Assembly (NCBI RefSeq): GCF_013346935.1
Contig: NZ_JAAEEB010000013.1
Span: 1-36,667 of the forward strand
Direction: 5' to 3'
DNA: 36,667 nt
Source of the DNA: Lactobacillus melliventris
GTDB taxonomy: Bacteria; Bacillota; Bacilli; Lactobacillales; Lactobacillaceae
Part shown: positions 29,521 to 36,653 of the stretch, piece after piece
How positions within the stretch are numbered: the stretch's first letter is position 1
Layout of the letters: each line of letters begins with the position of its first letter
Notes under the pieces: model-generated
Told to the model about the DNA's origin: nothing
The model's database searches: none
Seen by the model: only the letters and a program-made list of their open reading frames with translations
Program-made: the position numbers and the translations under genes

Positions 29521-31373
29521 AATTATTATTATATGATAATCACGAAAATCTCTTTGCAATTAAAACGGAGGCTCTTAGCGCCAATATTGCTGAAGAAATC
29601 AACGTTTATGATGAACTTCAATTTTCACTTCCTAAAAGCAAGCAGAATGTAATTGATATTGACAAAACAATGTATATAGGCGTTCCGGTTAAACAAACGA
29701 ATGATTATCGATTATTTAAAATTGAGCGACCAAGTTACGAAGATAGAATAATCTACGTTACAGCAATTGAGAGTGCCAGCGATGATTTGGATGTTCAATT
29801 TTTTATTAAAGATAGGCGGCTCAATAATGCCGCTCTAAAGGATACGCTTGATGCAATTTTTAACGGATCAACTTGGACTTATGAACTTCATGCCCAAAAC
29901 GTAAATGGATCGACTAATTTCTACCGTTGTAGTCGTAAAGAAGCTCTTAATAAAGTTGAGAAAACCTGGGGAATAGAGGTTCAGTTCAGATACCAAGTAT
30001 CTGGAAATAGGATAGAAAAGAAAGTTTGTCATGTTTATGACACTATTGGCCAGGAAACTACTACTCGGCTGGTACAAGGCAGAAACGTAACCTCTTTTAA
30101 ATATGTTCAAGATCAGCGTAAACTTTATACAGCAGCTGTTGGACGTGGTGCAGGTGTAGAAAATCAAGACGAAGCAGGTAATGATACCGGTGGTTATTCG
30201 CGGTCAATAGAATTCGATGATATTGAATGGTCAAAACAAAAAGGTAATCCAGTAGATAAACCATTGGGACAGCTTTATGTCGAAATACCAGAAGCAACTC
30301 AAAAGTGGGGCTGGCTTGACAATAAAGGAAACAGACAGCCTCGGATGACGGTTTTGGAGTTTCAAAATGAAAAAGATAAAAATGAGTTGCTCAGAAAAAC
30401 ATATCAAGAATTGCTAACTTTGTGTAATCCACAGATTGAGGTGCAAACAACCGTTGCGAAAGCTGGTAATCTTAACCTGGGAGATGTGGTAACAGCAGTT
30501 TCATTTACACCTCAACGTTTTACTATTAAGTCCAGAGTTATCAAGATTGTACGTGACTTGATTGATAACAGAAACACAGAAGTCGACATTGGAAACCTTA
30601 CAGTCAAAGCAGAGGTTGATAGGGAACAGGAAATTTCGAGCAATATAACTCAGGCTGTTGAAACAGCCGACCAACACATTCAAGAGTCAGATAAAAAGAA
30701 TCTATCACTATATGGTGAATTGCACCAATCATTACAAGTCGAGGGTGAAGAACGGGAAAAACTACAAGCTGACCTGATGCAGAAACTTAATATTACCAAT
30801 TTAAGAATTGAAGATGTTAATAGTCGGGCAGAAGAATTAGATGCTGACTTTGAACAAATTCGCAGTGAAATTGAATCTCCTGGTTCAGGTCCAATTAAGT
30901 TGCGGCGAGACCCATACAATCCTGAAAACATTCAAGAATTTACAGCTGAGAATTATGATGGGTCATACATGCGAATGAATGGAAATGGCCTTGAATTTAT
31001 TGGTCCTAACGGTGCTTATAGTGCGATCACAAAGGGTAAAATAGCAGCTGATATGATTGATGGTATTCGAGTACGTGCAATGGAAATTGACGCTTTACAA
31101 ATGAACGGTTCTCTTGTATCAACCACACCAGGTGGCTCTATGACAGTAAGTATCGGCACTGATCCACCTGGTAATTTGTGGCCTAATGATGGGGGTAGAG
31201 CTGTTTGGGTCAAGTCAATGAATTATGAATCGATGCTTTCCTCAGGGCAGATAATGATTAGTGATGGATACCATGTAACCTCAATCGGGCCAAATATTGC
31301 TAGAATTGGCGACAGTACGGTAATAACGGCAAATAACATTTCTTCGTATGTGAAAGCGAGTTCGTTAAAATGA
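29517..31373 (+). CDS. tail-associated protein (Tal, prophage endopeptidase tail family)
   Basis: A 618-residue protein of the gp27-like/prophage tail endopeptidase group that forms the trimeric tail tip under Dit. The N-terminal 370 residues carry the gp27-like fold (VYDELQFSLPKSKQNVIDID, WGIEVQFRYQVSG, IEVQTTVAKAGNLNLGDVV). A coiled coil follows (about 375-460), then a tip segment with MNGNGLEFIGPNGAYSAITK. No clear peptidase motif is visible, so an enzymatic role is open. The start is TTG, with GAGGAGGAAAG upstream, and TTGA overlaps the Dit stop. Confidence 0.9.
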   Translation: MKLLLYDNHENLFAIKTEALSANIAEEINVYDELQFSLPKSKQNVIDIDKTMYIGVPVKQTNDYRLFKIERPSYEDRIIYVTAIESASDDLDVQFFIKDRRLNNAALKDTLDAIFNGSTWTYELHAQNVNGSTNFYRCSRKEALNKVEKTWGIEVQFRYQVSGNRIEKKVCHVYDTIGQETTTRLVQGRNVTSFKYVQDQRKLYTAAVGRGAGVENQDEAGNDTGGYSRSIEFDDIEWSKQKGNPVDKPLGQLYVEIPEATQKWGWLDNKGNRQPRMTVLEFQNEKDKNELLRKTYQELLTLCNPQIEVQTTVAKAGNLNLGDVVTAVSFTPQRFTIKSRVIKIVRDLIDNRNTEVDIGNLTVKAEVDREQEISSNITQAVETADQHIQESDKKNLSLYGELHQSLQVEGEEREKLQADLMQKLNITNLRIEDVNSRAEELDADFEQIRSEIESPGSGPIKLRRDPYNPENIQEFTAENYDGSYMRMNGNGLEFIGPNGAYSAITKGKIAADMIDGIRVRAMEIDALQMNGSLVSTTPGGSMTVSIGTDPPGNLWPNDGGRAVWVKSMNYESMLSSGQIMISDGYHVTSIGPNIARIGDSTVITANNISSYVKASSLK

Positions 31374-31555
31374 GTGATGAATTTAAAGTTTTAGCCGACG
31401 AAATGGCTGCAATTATTAGAGATAAGATTGAAATATTGGCTGCTCTTCGTGTGGCTTATCAAAAACAGAGTAGAGAACTGGCAGATACTAAAAAACAATT
31501 AAAAGAATTACAAAATAAGTTGAAGGGAAGTGAAACAGATGGTAGAAAATCCTAA
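31370..31555 (+). CDS. small coiled-coil baseplate-region protein
   Basis: A 61-residue, almost fully helical charged protein (ADEMAAIIRDKIEILAALRV ... ELADTKKQLKELQNKLKGSE). The heptad pattern suggests a coiled-coil oligomer. It overlaps Tal by ATGA and the BppU gene by 17 bp, so it is translated together with tail-tip proteins. The family is not recognised. A baseplate linker or assembly role is inference. Confidence 0.7.
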   Translation: MSDEFKVLADEMAAIIRDKIEILAALRVAYQKQSRELADTKKQLKELQNKLKGSETDGRKS

Positions 31556-32807
31556 TAACCCGATCTTGAACCTTGATGTTCAAAAAATGCAGAGTTGGGT
31601 GGCTCCTGCAAAACTAATGTATCAGGGTGACAAAGGTTATCGTCAGCCCTTTAGGTTAACAAATGCGTGGAATGAATATGATGTAAAGGCAGAAAATCTC
31701 TGTTTTAGTGCTACTAAGCCTGATGGTCAAATAATAGAGGTAGAAAACGAACCAGAAAGATTTACGGAACAAGACAATATTTGGTATTTCTTGTTACCAG
31801 ATGAGATAACACAAAAAACGGGTTCAGTACCCTGTTATTTTTATGTTAAAGATAATATCAATAATATTGTTGCTTCTACCACAAAGTTTAGTTATCAAGT
31901 TGAAGCTAAGTTTACCGATGAAGAACGATCTGTCAGCTATGTTTCAGCACTAGAAAGATTGCAAAAAAAGTTTGAAGAATATATCGAAAATGCTAAAGTT
32001 TCGATCAATCAAATGACTGATTCAAGTAATGAAGTTAAGCAAGAAGCAATTAATCGTTTAAATGAAGCTAGACAACAATTTGAAAGCCAGCTAAATCTTA
32101 TGATTAACCAATTTGCTGAATATCAGAGTAAATATAATGAGCTTCTTAGTACACTTAATCAAAAATTTGATGATGAATTAGTAAGTTATCAATCCGATTA
32201 TGATAAATGGAAAGACTCCGCTTTAAAAGATTTTGAAGAACGAATTAAGACAGTAACAGATGAACTAACAGCCGCTGAACAAAATCAAGCTGATTTAAAA
32301 TCAGCAATCGATTCTGCCATGGATGCTGTTGATAAAATCAAAGGTGTTGATTTTACAAAATATGCGCTAAAAGAAGATTTAGAAAAATTCTATGACAAAG
32401 CGACAATTGATGAAAAGCTTAAAAATGCTGGCACGTTAAAACAAATTAGTGTTAATGGCGGTACAGCAGTTGGTCCTGACGATAAGGGTGTGGCCAATAT
32501 TGATATTGATATTCCTAAACCTGACCTTTCTAATTATGAGACCAAAGAAGATGCTAATTCTTCACATAATGACTTGAAAACTGAAATTAACAAACGACCA
32601 GTTACTGTTAATAATATTAGTCCAGATGATAAGGGTAACATTGCTATTGCAATTCCGGACGTGTCAAAAATGCAGCAGGACATTACTACTTTGCAAAATG
32701 AGATGGAAGAGCAAAAATCGAAGGTAGCATATCACTATGCCGATACCTTGACAGATGGTCAGAAATACTCAACAGCTAATCCGCAAATATTAACGGGTAC
32801 TCCGTAA
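31539..32807 (+). CDS. baseplate upper protein (BppU N-terminal family)
   Basis: A 422-residue protein. The N-terminal domain (about 1-125; PILNLDVQKMQSW, DVKAENLCFSATKPDGQIIE, SVPCYFYVK) matches the BppU_N/DUF2479 domain that docks onto Dit in lactococcal-type baseplates. A long coiled-coil stalk follows (about 130-265). The C-terminal part (about 300-422) has two similar short motifs, VNGGTAVGPDDKGVANIDI and VNNISPDDKGNIAIAI, like collar repeats in tail fibres. ATG 31539 is chosen with AAGGGAAG upstream. It probably carries receptor-binding proteins or acts as the fibre itself. Confidence 0.87.
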   Translation: MVENPNNPILNLDVQKMQSWVAPAKLMYQGDKGYRQPFRLTNAWNEYDVKAENLCFSATKPDGQIIEVENEPERFTEQDNIWYFLLPDEITQKTGSVPCYFYVKDNINNIVASTTKFSYQVEAKFTDEERSVSYVSALERLQKKFEEYIENAKVSINQMTDSSNEVKQEAINRLNEARQQFESQLNLMINQFAEYQSKYNELLSTLNQKFDDELVSYQSDYDKWKDSALKDFEERIKTVTDELTAAEQNQADLKSAIDSAMDAVDKIKGVDFTKYALKEDLEKFYDKATIDEKLKNAGTLKQISVNGGTAVGPDDKGVANIDIDIPKPDLSNYETKEDANSSHNDLKTEINKRPVTVNNISPDDKGNIAIAIPDVSKMQQDITTLQNEMEEQKSKVAYHYADTLTDGQKYSTANPQILTGTP

Positions 32808-32823
32808 TAAAGGGGATGATTTA

Positions 32824-33264
32824 ATGAAAATAAATGATCAAGATGTAAACAATCTTTTTCTAAATGGTCAAAATTTTTCAGCTATTAATGCAATTGGACC
32901 GTTATTTAACTTTGATCAAACGATGTATGACAATCTTACTTGGTACTATCCATCTTTAAAATCTGACGGTAGTATTAATTACTTTGGAAAATGTGGTAGC
33001 AATATATATGCTAGTTCTAACACCTGGTGGTATAATCCGGTACCAATTTTTAAAAGAATAGTTTTTGAAAATGAAGAATATTTTCTAATGCATGGTTGTA
33101 TCAGAATCAACTACACAACAGGCTTTGTTGATGTACAACAAGGCGCTTTTTGGGTTAAATCGAAAGATTTAAGCAATTACGAGCCGTATAGCAAAAATGG
33201 GGGGGTAAATAGTCCCTTCTATTTACAATTAATATATAACATGGAGGTGGTGCCTTCATGTTAA
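32824..33264 (+). CDS. tail-tip protein, variable (paralogue A)
   Basis: A 146-residue protein that I do not recognise. Its first 18 residues (MKINDQDVNNLFLNGQNF) share the pattern xINxxxVNNLFLxGxxF with the next gene, while the rest differs. It is beta-rich with many aromatic residues (NTWWYNPVPIFKR, YFLMHGCIRINYTTGFVDVQ). Its position after BppU and its shared N-terminal tag with variable body suggest an exchangeable receptor-binding or decoration protein. AAAGGGGATG lies before the ATG. Confidence 0.75.
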   Translation: MKINDQDVNNLFLNGQNFSAINAIGPLFNFDQTMYDNLTWYYPSLKSDGSINYFGKCGSNIYASSNTWWYNPVPIFKRIVFENEEYFLMHGCIRINYTTGFVDVQQGAFWVKSKDLSNYEPYSKNGGVNSPFYLQLIYNMEVVPSC

Positions 33265-33653
33265 TTAATGGTAATGAAGTTAATAACCTTTTTCTCGGTG
33301 GCACACGTTTTAAATGTTTAGAGAACTGCTTCATCATTCCAAGTGATACTTATTGCGATTACTTATTATATAACGTTGTGTTAAAGGCTTATCGCGTAGT
33401 AGGCAATGTAAATCAGAATGGTGTTTACCTTGGTTCTACCGTGGGTAGAACACATGTCTTTAGTTCTGAAGTTTATAAAGGCACAGTTTCAGATATTTGC
33501 AAAATTTATGGCGGCAAGCTATCTGATCCTAATAATTATATTAATCCAAATAAGATTTTTTATTCATTTAAAGCTATGAACACATCTGGCATTGCCATAT
33601 ATCTATTTAGTGAAAATACATATGAAGATTTACCAATAGAAAAATATTTATAA
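33258..33653 (+). CDS. tail-tip protein, variable (paralogue B)
   Basis: A 131-residue protein starting MLINGNEVNNLFLGGTRF, closely matching the start of the previous gene. The remainder is unrelated by eye (VNQNGVYLGSTVGRTHVFSS, GIAIYLFSENTYED). The start overlaps the previous stop, with GGAGGTGG 9 nt upstream. The shared tag probably anchors both proteins to the same tail structure, and the divergent bodies may bind different surface sugars or proteins. That role is inferred. Confidence 0.75.
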   Translation: MLINGNEVNNLFLGGTRFKCLENCFIIPSDTYCDYLLYNVVLKAYRVVGNVNQNGVYLGSTVGRTHVFSSEVYKGTVSDICKIYGGKLSDPNNYINPNKIFYSFKAMNTSGIAIYLFSENTYEDLPIEKYL

Positions 33654-33666
33654 AAGGAGACATAAA

Positions 33667-34134
33667 ATGACAGAAGAAACAACAAATAAGCCAAGCTGGC
33701 AAGATCAGATGGCCGAAAAGCAAAAAATATTAGATGAAAGTGGTCTATGGGCTCAAATGGGTTTTATTTCCAATAATGAAATCGATTGTGAGCCTATTTT
33801 ATTGTTCCAAAAACATGAAACTAATTTCTATCCAATAATCGTAGAAGCACCACCAGCTGACTTTATTAGACCCAAGTGGGACAAGATCAAGCATGTGTGG
33901 ATTGATAACGATAATGCTAGCACTAGTAGCCGTTTAGCTAGTGTTGAAAAAACGATTGAAAGTGTTCGGCAAAACAATGTTGCGGTTCAAAGTGAGAATA
34001 AAGACCTCAAAAATGCATTGTCAAGCCTGGCCAGCGGGCAGGCACAAATGCTGAAGCTACTCGGTGCTGCTACTAGTCCCAAAGCTAATACTACCGATAG
34101 CACACTGGATGGGGGCAGTACCAATGTTCAATAA
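33667..34134 (+). CDS. hypothetical tail-region protein with coiled coil
   Basis: A 155-residue protein. The N-terminal part (about 15-80) is a small folded domain with EPILLFQKHETNFYPIIVEA and PPADFIRPKWDKIKHVWIDN. The second half is a coiled coil (ASVEKTIESVRQNNVAVQSE ...) and a Ser/Thr/Gly-rich end. Proteins of this layout precede XkdX genes in lactobacillus phages, but I cannot name a family with certainty. AAAGGAG lies before the ATG. It overlaps the XkdX gene by 11 bp. Confidence 0.72.
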   Translation: MTEETTNKPSWQDQMAEKQKILDESGLWAQMGFISNNEIDCEPILLFQKHETNFYPIIVEAPPADFIRPKWDKIKHVWIDNDNASTSSRLASVEKTIESVRQNNVAVQSENKDLKNALSSLASGQAQMLKLLGAATSPKANTTDSTLDGGSTNVQ

Positions 34135-34282
34135 TATATACAAGATATTAGTAACTCAATTTTATCAGTCTAAAATTTATGTTAATTCCGATGTAGCTTA
34201 TTTTGTACAACTAGGCTGGCTAACTGATAAAGATTACACAGATATAACGGGTGATAATTATGTTGCACCAGTTGTCAAGTAA
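34124..34282 (+). CDS. XkdX-family protein
   Basis: A 52-residue XkdX-family protein. The pattern YQSKIYVNSDVAYFVQLGWL followed by TDKDYTDITGD is characteristic. These short proteins lie between tail-fibre and lysis genes in many Firmicutes phages; the function is unknown. ATG 34124 lies inside the previous gene with GGGGG upstream. A longer reading from 34064 is rejected as lacking an SD. It overlaps the next gene by 23 bp. Confidence 0.85.
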   Translation: MFNNIYKILVTQFYQSKIYVNSDVAYFVQLGWLTDKDYTDITGDNYVAPVVK

Positions 34283-34643
34283 TATTAACGATAACCATGA
34301 CCAGACTATAGCAGGTGTAGCCATTGCTGCAATTGGTTCAGTTCTACTAATGAACAGAAACTATTTTTTCTGGCCACCAGAATGGACCATGTTTATGAAC
34401 GATAAAAGATTAGACCTAGCAATAATAATACTAGGTCTTTTAATTATGCTTGATTCTCTATTTACTAAAAAACATAGGGGTTGGCGTATGTTTATTTTAA
34501 TTGTTGGTGCTTGGACAATGTGGTTTTTAATCGGCATACAGTTAGGACACGCTTTTGGAGCTGGTGAGTATCGTATGGATTTAACAGTTATAGGTGAAAC
34601 AGTAATTTCAATATTGTGCCTATATTGTATATATCAAAGTTAG
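34260..34643 (+). CDS. multi-span membrane protein of the lysis region
   Basis: A 127-residue integral membrane protein with about four spans (near 18-32, 52-68, 78-95 and 105-125), including LDLAIIILGLLIMLDSLF and MFILIVGAWTMWFLIGI. It sits just before the coiled-coil membrane protein, holin and endolysin genes, so a role as holin-like or antiholin-like protein is possible, though it is not a known holin family. GGGTG lies about 8 nt before ATG 34260. A GTG at 34251 is less well spaced. Confidence 0.72.
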   Translation: MLHQLSSNINDNHDQTIAGVAIAAIGSVLLMNRNYFFWPPEWTMFMNDKRLDLAIIILGLLIMLDSLFTKKHRGWRMFILIVGAWTMWFLIGIQLGHAFGAGEYRMDLTVIGETVISILCLYCIYQS

Positions 34644-34655
34644 AGAGGTGGTTGT

Positions 34656-34886
34656 GTGCATGATGTTAGTACCATAATTTATGTATTAGGGACACTAATC
34701 GAAGCAGCTGCTACCTTTTTAGCCGTTACTCATACATCTCATAAAGAGGACACAGACGACATTATTAAGAACCTCAAGGTTGAAAGAGATAATTTTAAAC
34801 AGGATTATCTTTATGAACGTAAAAAAAGACTGGAAATACAGGATAAGTACGAAAAATTAAAAAAGAAGTTAGAGAACACTATTTAG
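34656..34886 (+). CDS. single-span membrane protein with cytoplasmic coiled coil
   Basis: A 76-residue protein with one N-terminal membrane helix (STIIYVLGTLIEAAATFLAV) and a charged coiled coil (about 35-74, KVERDNFKQDYLYERKKRLE ...). Its layout recalls hemolysin XhlA-type accessory lysis proteins, but the membrane segment is at the opposite end, so the assignment is only topological. The start is GTG with GAGAGGTGG upstream. The stop codon lies inside the terminator hairpin that follows. Confidence 0.68.
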   Translation: MHDVSTIIYVLGTLIEAAATFLAVTHTSHKEDTDDIIKNLKVERDNFKQDYLYERKKRLEIQDKYEKLKKKLENTI

Positions 34887-34897
34887 TGTTCTTTTTT
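34873..34897 (+). terminator. intrinsic terminator overlapping a stop codon, before the holin gene
   Basis: AGAACACTA (34873-34881), loop TT, TAGTGTTCT (34884-34892), then a T-run to 34897. The stop codon TAG of the upstream gene is the first triplet of the right arm. Ribosomes reaching the stop would melt the hairpin, so translation of that gene could promote read-through into holin and lysin. Confidence 0.78.
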
Positions 34898-34914
34898 ATT
34901 GAAAGGAATTTAAA

Positions 34915-35238
34915 ATGGCACAATTTATTGATTTTATAAAAGCGTTATTCCCATACATCGTCATATTGGCTGTTGGTATTGTGGCTGCTTATCCATACGC
35001 CAAACAACACAATCCAGCATTTGCTGAAAAAATGAAGTGGCTGTATGACGTAGCGCAATATATCGTTACGCAACAGGCAACACATACCGATATCACGGGA
35101 GCAGAGAAGAAGCAGGCAGCCACTGACGCACTGCTAGAACAGGCTAAGGCATCTAAGGCGAATATAACAAAAGAAACAGCTGAAGGGATGATTGAAAAAG
35201 CATACAAGGAAGGAGCAACAAAAGATGAAATTAAATAA
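34915..35238 (+). CDS. phage holin, LLH family
   Basis: A 107-residue holin of the LLH family found in lactobacillus and related phages. One N-terminal membrane helix (about 10-28, LFPYIVILAVGIVAAYPYAK) is followed by a long amphipathic cytoplasmic part (DVAQYIVTQQATHTD ... AEGMIEKAYKEGA). It permeabilises the membrane at the end of the lytic cycle so that the endolysin can reach the wall. GAAAGGAA lies before the ATG. It overlaps the endolysin gene by 14 bp. Confidence 0.92.
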   Translation: MAQFIDFIKALFPYIVILAVGIVAAYPYAKQHNPAFAEKMKWLYDVAQYIVTQQATHTDITGAEKKQAATDALLEQAKASKANITKETAEGMIEKAYKEGATKDEIK

Positions 35239-36022
35239 AAAGTATGCACTGTCGGCTAATGAGGGTGCGTCTACTCTGGCTAAAAGAGATATTATTGTAG
35301 CTCACTCAACGGCAACTCCAAATGGTGAAGCGTGGGCTATTGCCCACAATATGAAGGCTGGTATTAACACCGCACAAACCTATGTCCATTTGGTAGTGGA
35401 TGATAAAGAATGCTACCTAGTAGGTGGTCTAGGATATGTAGCGTGGGGATGTGGTTATTATGGTAATCAATTATCACCTATGCAAATCGAACTTTGTGAG
35501 TTCAGTAATAAGACACGAGCTAAGAAAGCCTACCGTAACTATATTGGCTTGATCCGTGAATATGCTAAAAAGTACGGTATTCCGTTAACGCTTGATACTG
35601 GAGCTAAACGTGGTGTTAAGACACATAACTGGATCACTCATAATTTAGGGAATACAGACCACAGCGATCCTTATGGCTACTTATTAAGCATTGGCATTAG
35701 CAAGGTACAGTTCGCACATGATATAGCTAATGGAGTAGGTGGTAAGGCTACTGCAGCAAAAGCACCAGCTAAAAGTGCCAGCAAAAAATCAGGTTGGATT
35801 AAAAAGCCTGGTACCTTTATTTTAGGAAAAGCTCTCAAACTGCATACCTCACCACATATTAGCTCACCAGCTTTTGCTAAATTGCCAAAGGGCAGTGCTA
35901 TTAAATATGACGCAGTACTGCAAGGTCCTAAGCGACTATGGCTTAGACAGCCACGCGCTAACGGTTATGGCTATATTGTGGGCAAGGATAAGTACGGCAA
36001 ATCAATGGGAAAATTTAAATAA
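35225..36022 (+). CDS. endolysin, N-acetylmuramoyl-L-alanine amidase
   Basis: A 265-residue lysin. Residues about 20-155 form an Amidase_2-type (T7 lysozyme-like) domain with H27 in IIVAHSTATPN, a WGCG segment (74-77) and His134/His139/His146 in KTHNWITHN and TDHSDP as zinc or catalytic candidates. A Lys/Ala linker follows (about 170-188). The C-terminal domain (about 190-265, LHTSPHISSPAFAKLPKGSA ... RANGYGYIVGKDKYG) is probably SH3-like and binds the cell wall. It has no signal peptide, so release depends on the holin upstream. GGAAGGAG lies before ATG 35225. Confidence 0.92.
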   Translation: MKLNKKYALSANEGASTLAKRDIIVAHSTATPNGEAWAIAHNMKAGINTAQTYVHLVVDDKECYLVGGLGYVAWGCGYYGNQLSPMQIELCEFSNKTRAKKAYRNYIGLIREYAKKYGIPLTLDTGAKRGVKTHNWITHNLGNTDHSDPYGYLLSIGISKVQFAHDIANGVGGKATAAKAPAKSASKKSGWIKKPGTFILGKALKLHTSPHISSPAFAKLPKGSAIKYDAVLQGPKRLWLRQPRANGYGYIVGKDKYGKSMGKFK

Positions 36023-36032
36023 TATATCAAAT

Positions 36033-36065
36033 AAGCCACTCAGATTAATTTCTGGGTGGTTTATT
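36033..36065 (+). terminator. terminator after the endolysin gene
   Basis: GCCACTCAG (36035-36043) and CTGGGTGGT (36052-36060) form a 9-bp stem with two G-U pairs and an 8-nt loop, followed by TTTATTTT. It ends the late operon. Confidence 0.8.
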
Positions 36066-36081
36066 TTGTTGTAAAATTAAT

Positions 36082-36087
36082 TATAAT
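36082..36087 (+). promoter_or_regulatory. candidate -10 of the PH-domain gene
   Basis: A perfect TATAAT lies 70 bp before the gene and just after the lysin terminator. The -35 (TTTATT, 36060-36065, 16-bp spacing) is poor. The position supports independent expression from the prophage. Confidence 0.5.
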
Positions 36088-36157
36088 TAAATTGAAAAGT
36101 GTATGTATAAAGCAGATAATCGAATTAAGTATTTTAAATTTAAGAAGGAAAATAATT

Positions 36158-36541
36158 ATGAATATTATTTATGAGAAAGATTGGCGTGCCATAGTACCTA
36201 CCCTATGTTGGAGTTGGATTACTGCTTTTATTTTAGCTATTCCAAAATTAATTGATATTTACTCTACAGATTATTATTTAGACAATCAAGCTGGAGTAGT
36301 TGTTTATAAGCATGGTTTGATTAATAAAAGACAAGAAAACATTGACCTTTATCGTATTAAAAACATTTCTTCAAGAGAAAATATATTTAGCGGAGGCTAT
36401 ATTTACGTTACATTTACCGACGGAACGGTGAAAACACTCCCATATATAAAAAATGCAAATGAGGTCTCTATTAGTCTGAGAAACATTGCTAATACAAAGC
36501 GTGTTGAGCAGGGAGTAAAACCAATTGAAATTTTGAAATAA
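36158..36541 (+). CDS. PH-domain-like membrane protein, lysogenic-conversion candidate
   Basis: A 127-residue protein. The N-terminus has one membrane segment (about 10-30, IVPTLCWSWITAFILAIPK). The rest resembles the bacterial PH domain bPH_2/DUF304: DYYLDNQAGVVVYKHGLINK, QENIDLYRIKNISSREN, GGYIYVTFTDGTVKTLPY. AAGGAA lies before ATG 36158, and longer in-frame starts lack an SD. It sits outside the late operon, between the lysin terminator and its own terminator next to attR, with TATAAT upstream (36082-36087). That is the usual site of genes expressed in the lysogen that change the host surface or block other phages. Confidence 0.8.
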   Translation: MNIIYEKDWRAIVPTLCWSWITAFILAIPKLIDIYSTDYYLDNQAGVVVYKHGLINKRQENIDLYRIKNISSRENIFSGGYIYVTFTDGTVKTLPYIKNANEVSISLRNIANTKRVEQGVKPIEILK

Positions 36542-36542
36542 T

Positions 36543-36577
36543 AAAGAGCAATTTAGGAAATTGCTCTTTATTATTTT
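36543..36577 (+). terminator. intrinsic terminator after the PH-domain gene
   Basis: AAAGAGCAATTT (36543-36554), loop AGG, AAATTGCTCTTT (36558-36569): a perfect 12-bp stem followed by a T-rich tail. The A/T flanks make it usable in both directions. Confidence 0.88.
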
Positions 36578-36578
36578 T

Positions 36579-36600
36579 ATGCCGTGTAAATGCCGTGCGG
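36579..36600 (+). repeat. tandem 11-bp repeat, candidate integrase arm-type sites (right)
   Basis: ATGCCGTGTAA (36579-36589) and ATGCCGTGCGG (36590-36600) match the tandem ATGCCGTGCGA pair at 108-129 in sequence, spacing and orientation. They lie 53 bp from the attR core. Both pairs flank the core in the excised attP, as expected for intasome arm sites. Confidence 0.7.
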
Positions 36601-36609
36601 AAGAATAAT

Positions 36610-36642
36610 AAAAGCTTGTAATATCTGATATTACAAGCTTTT
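36610..36642. terminator. perfect 16-bp hairpin next to attR, bidirectional terminator
   Basis: AAAAGCTTGTAATATC (36610-36625) and GATATTACAAGCTTTT (36627-36642) are perfect inverted repeats with a one-base centre. T-rich sequence flanks both sides. If a tRNA lies beyond the right end on the minus strand, this phage hairpin would follow its restored 3' end and act as its terminator. Confidence 0.75.
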
Positions 36643-36653
36643 TAACTTAATTT

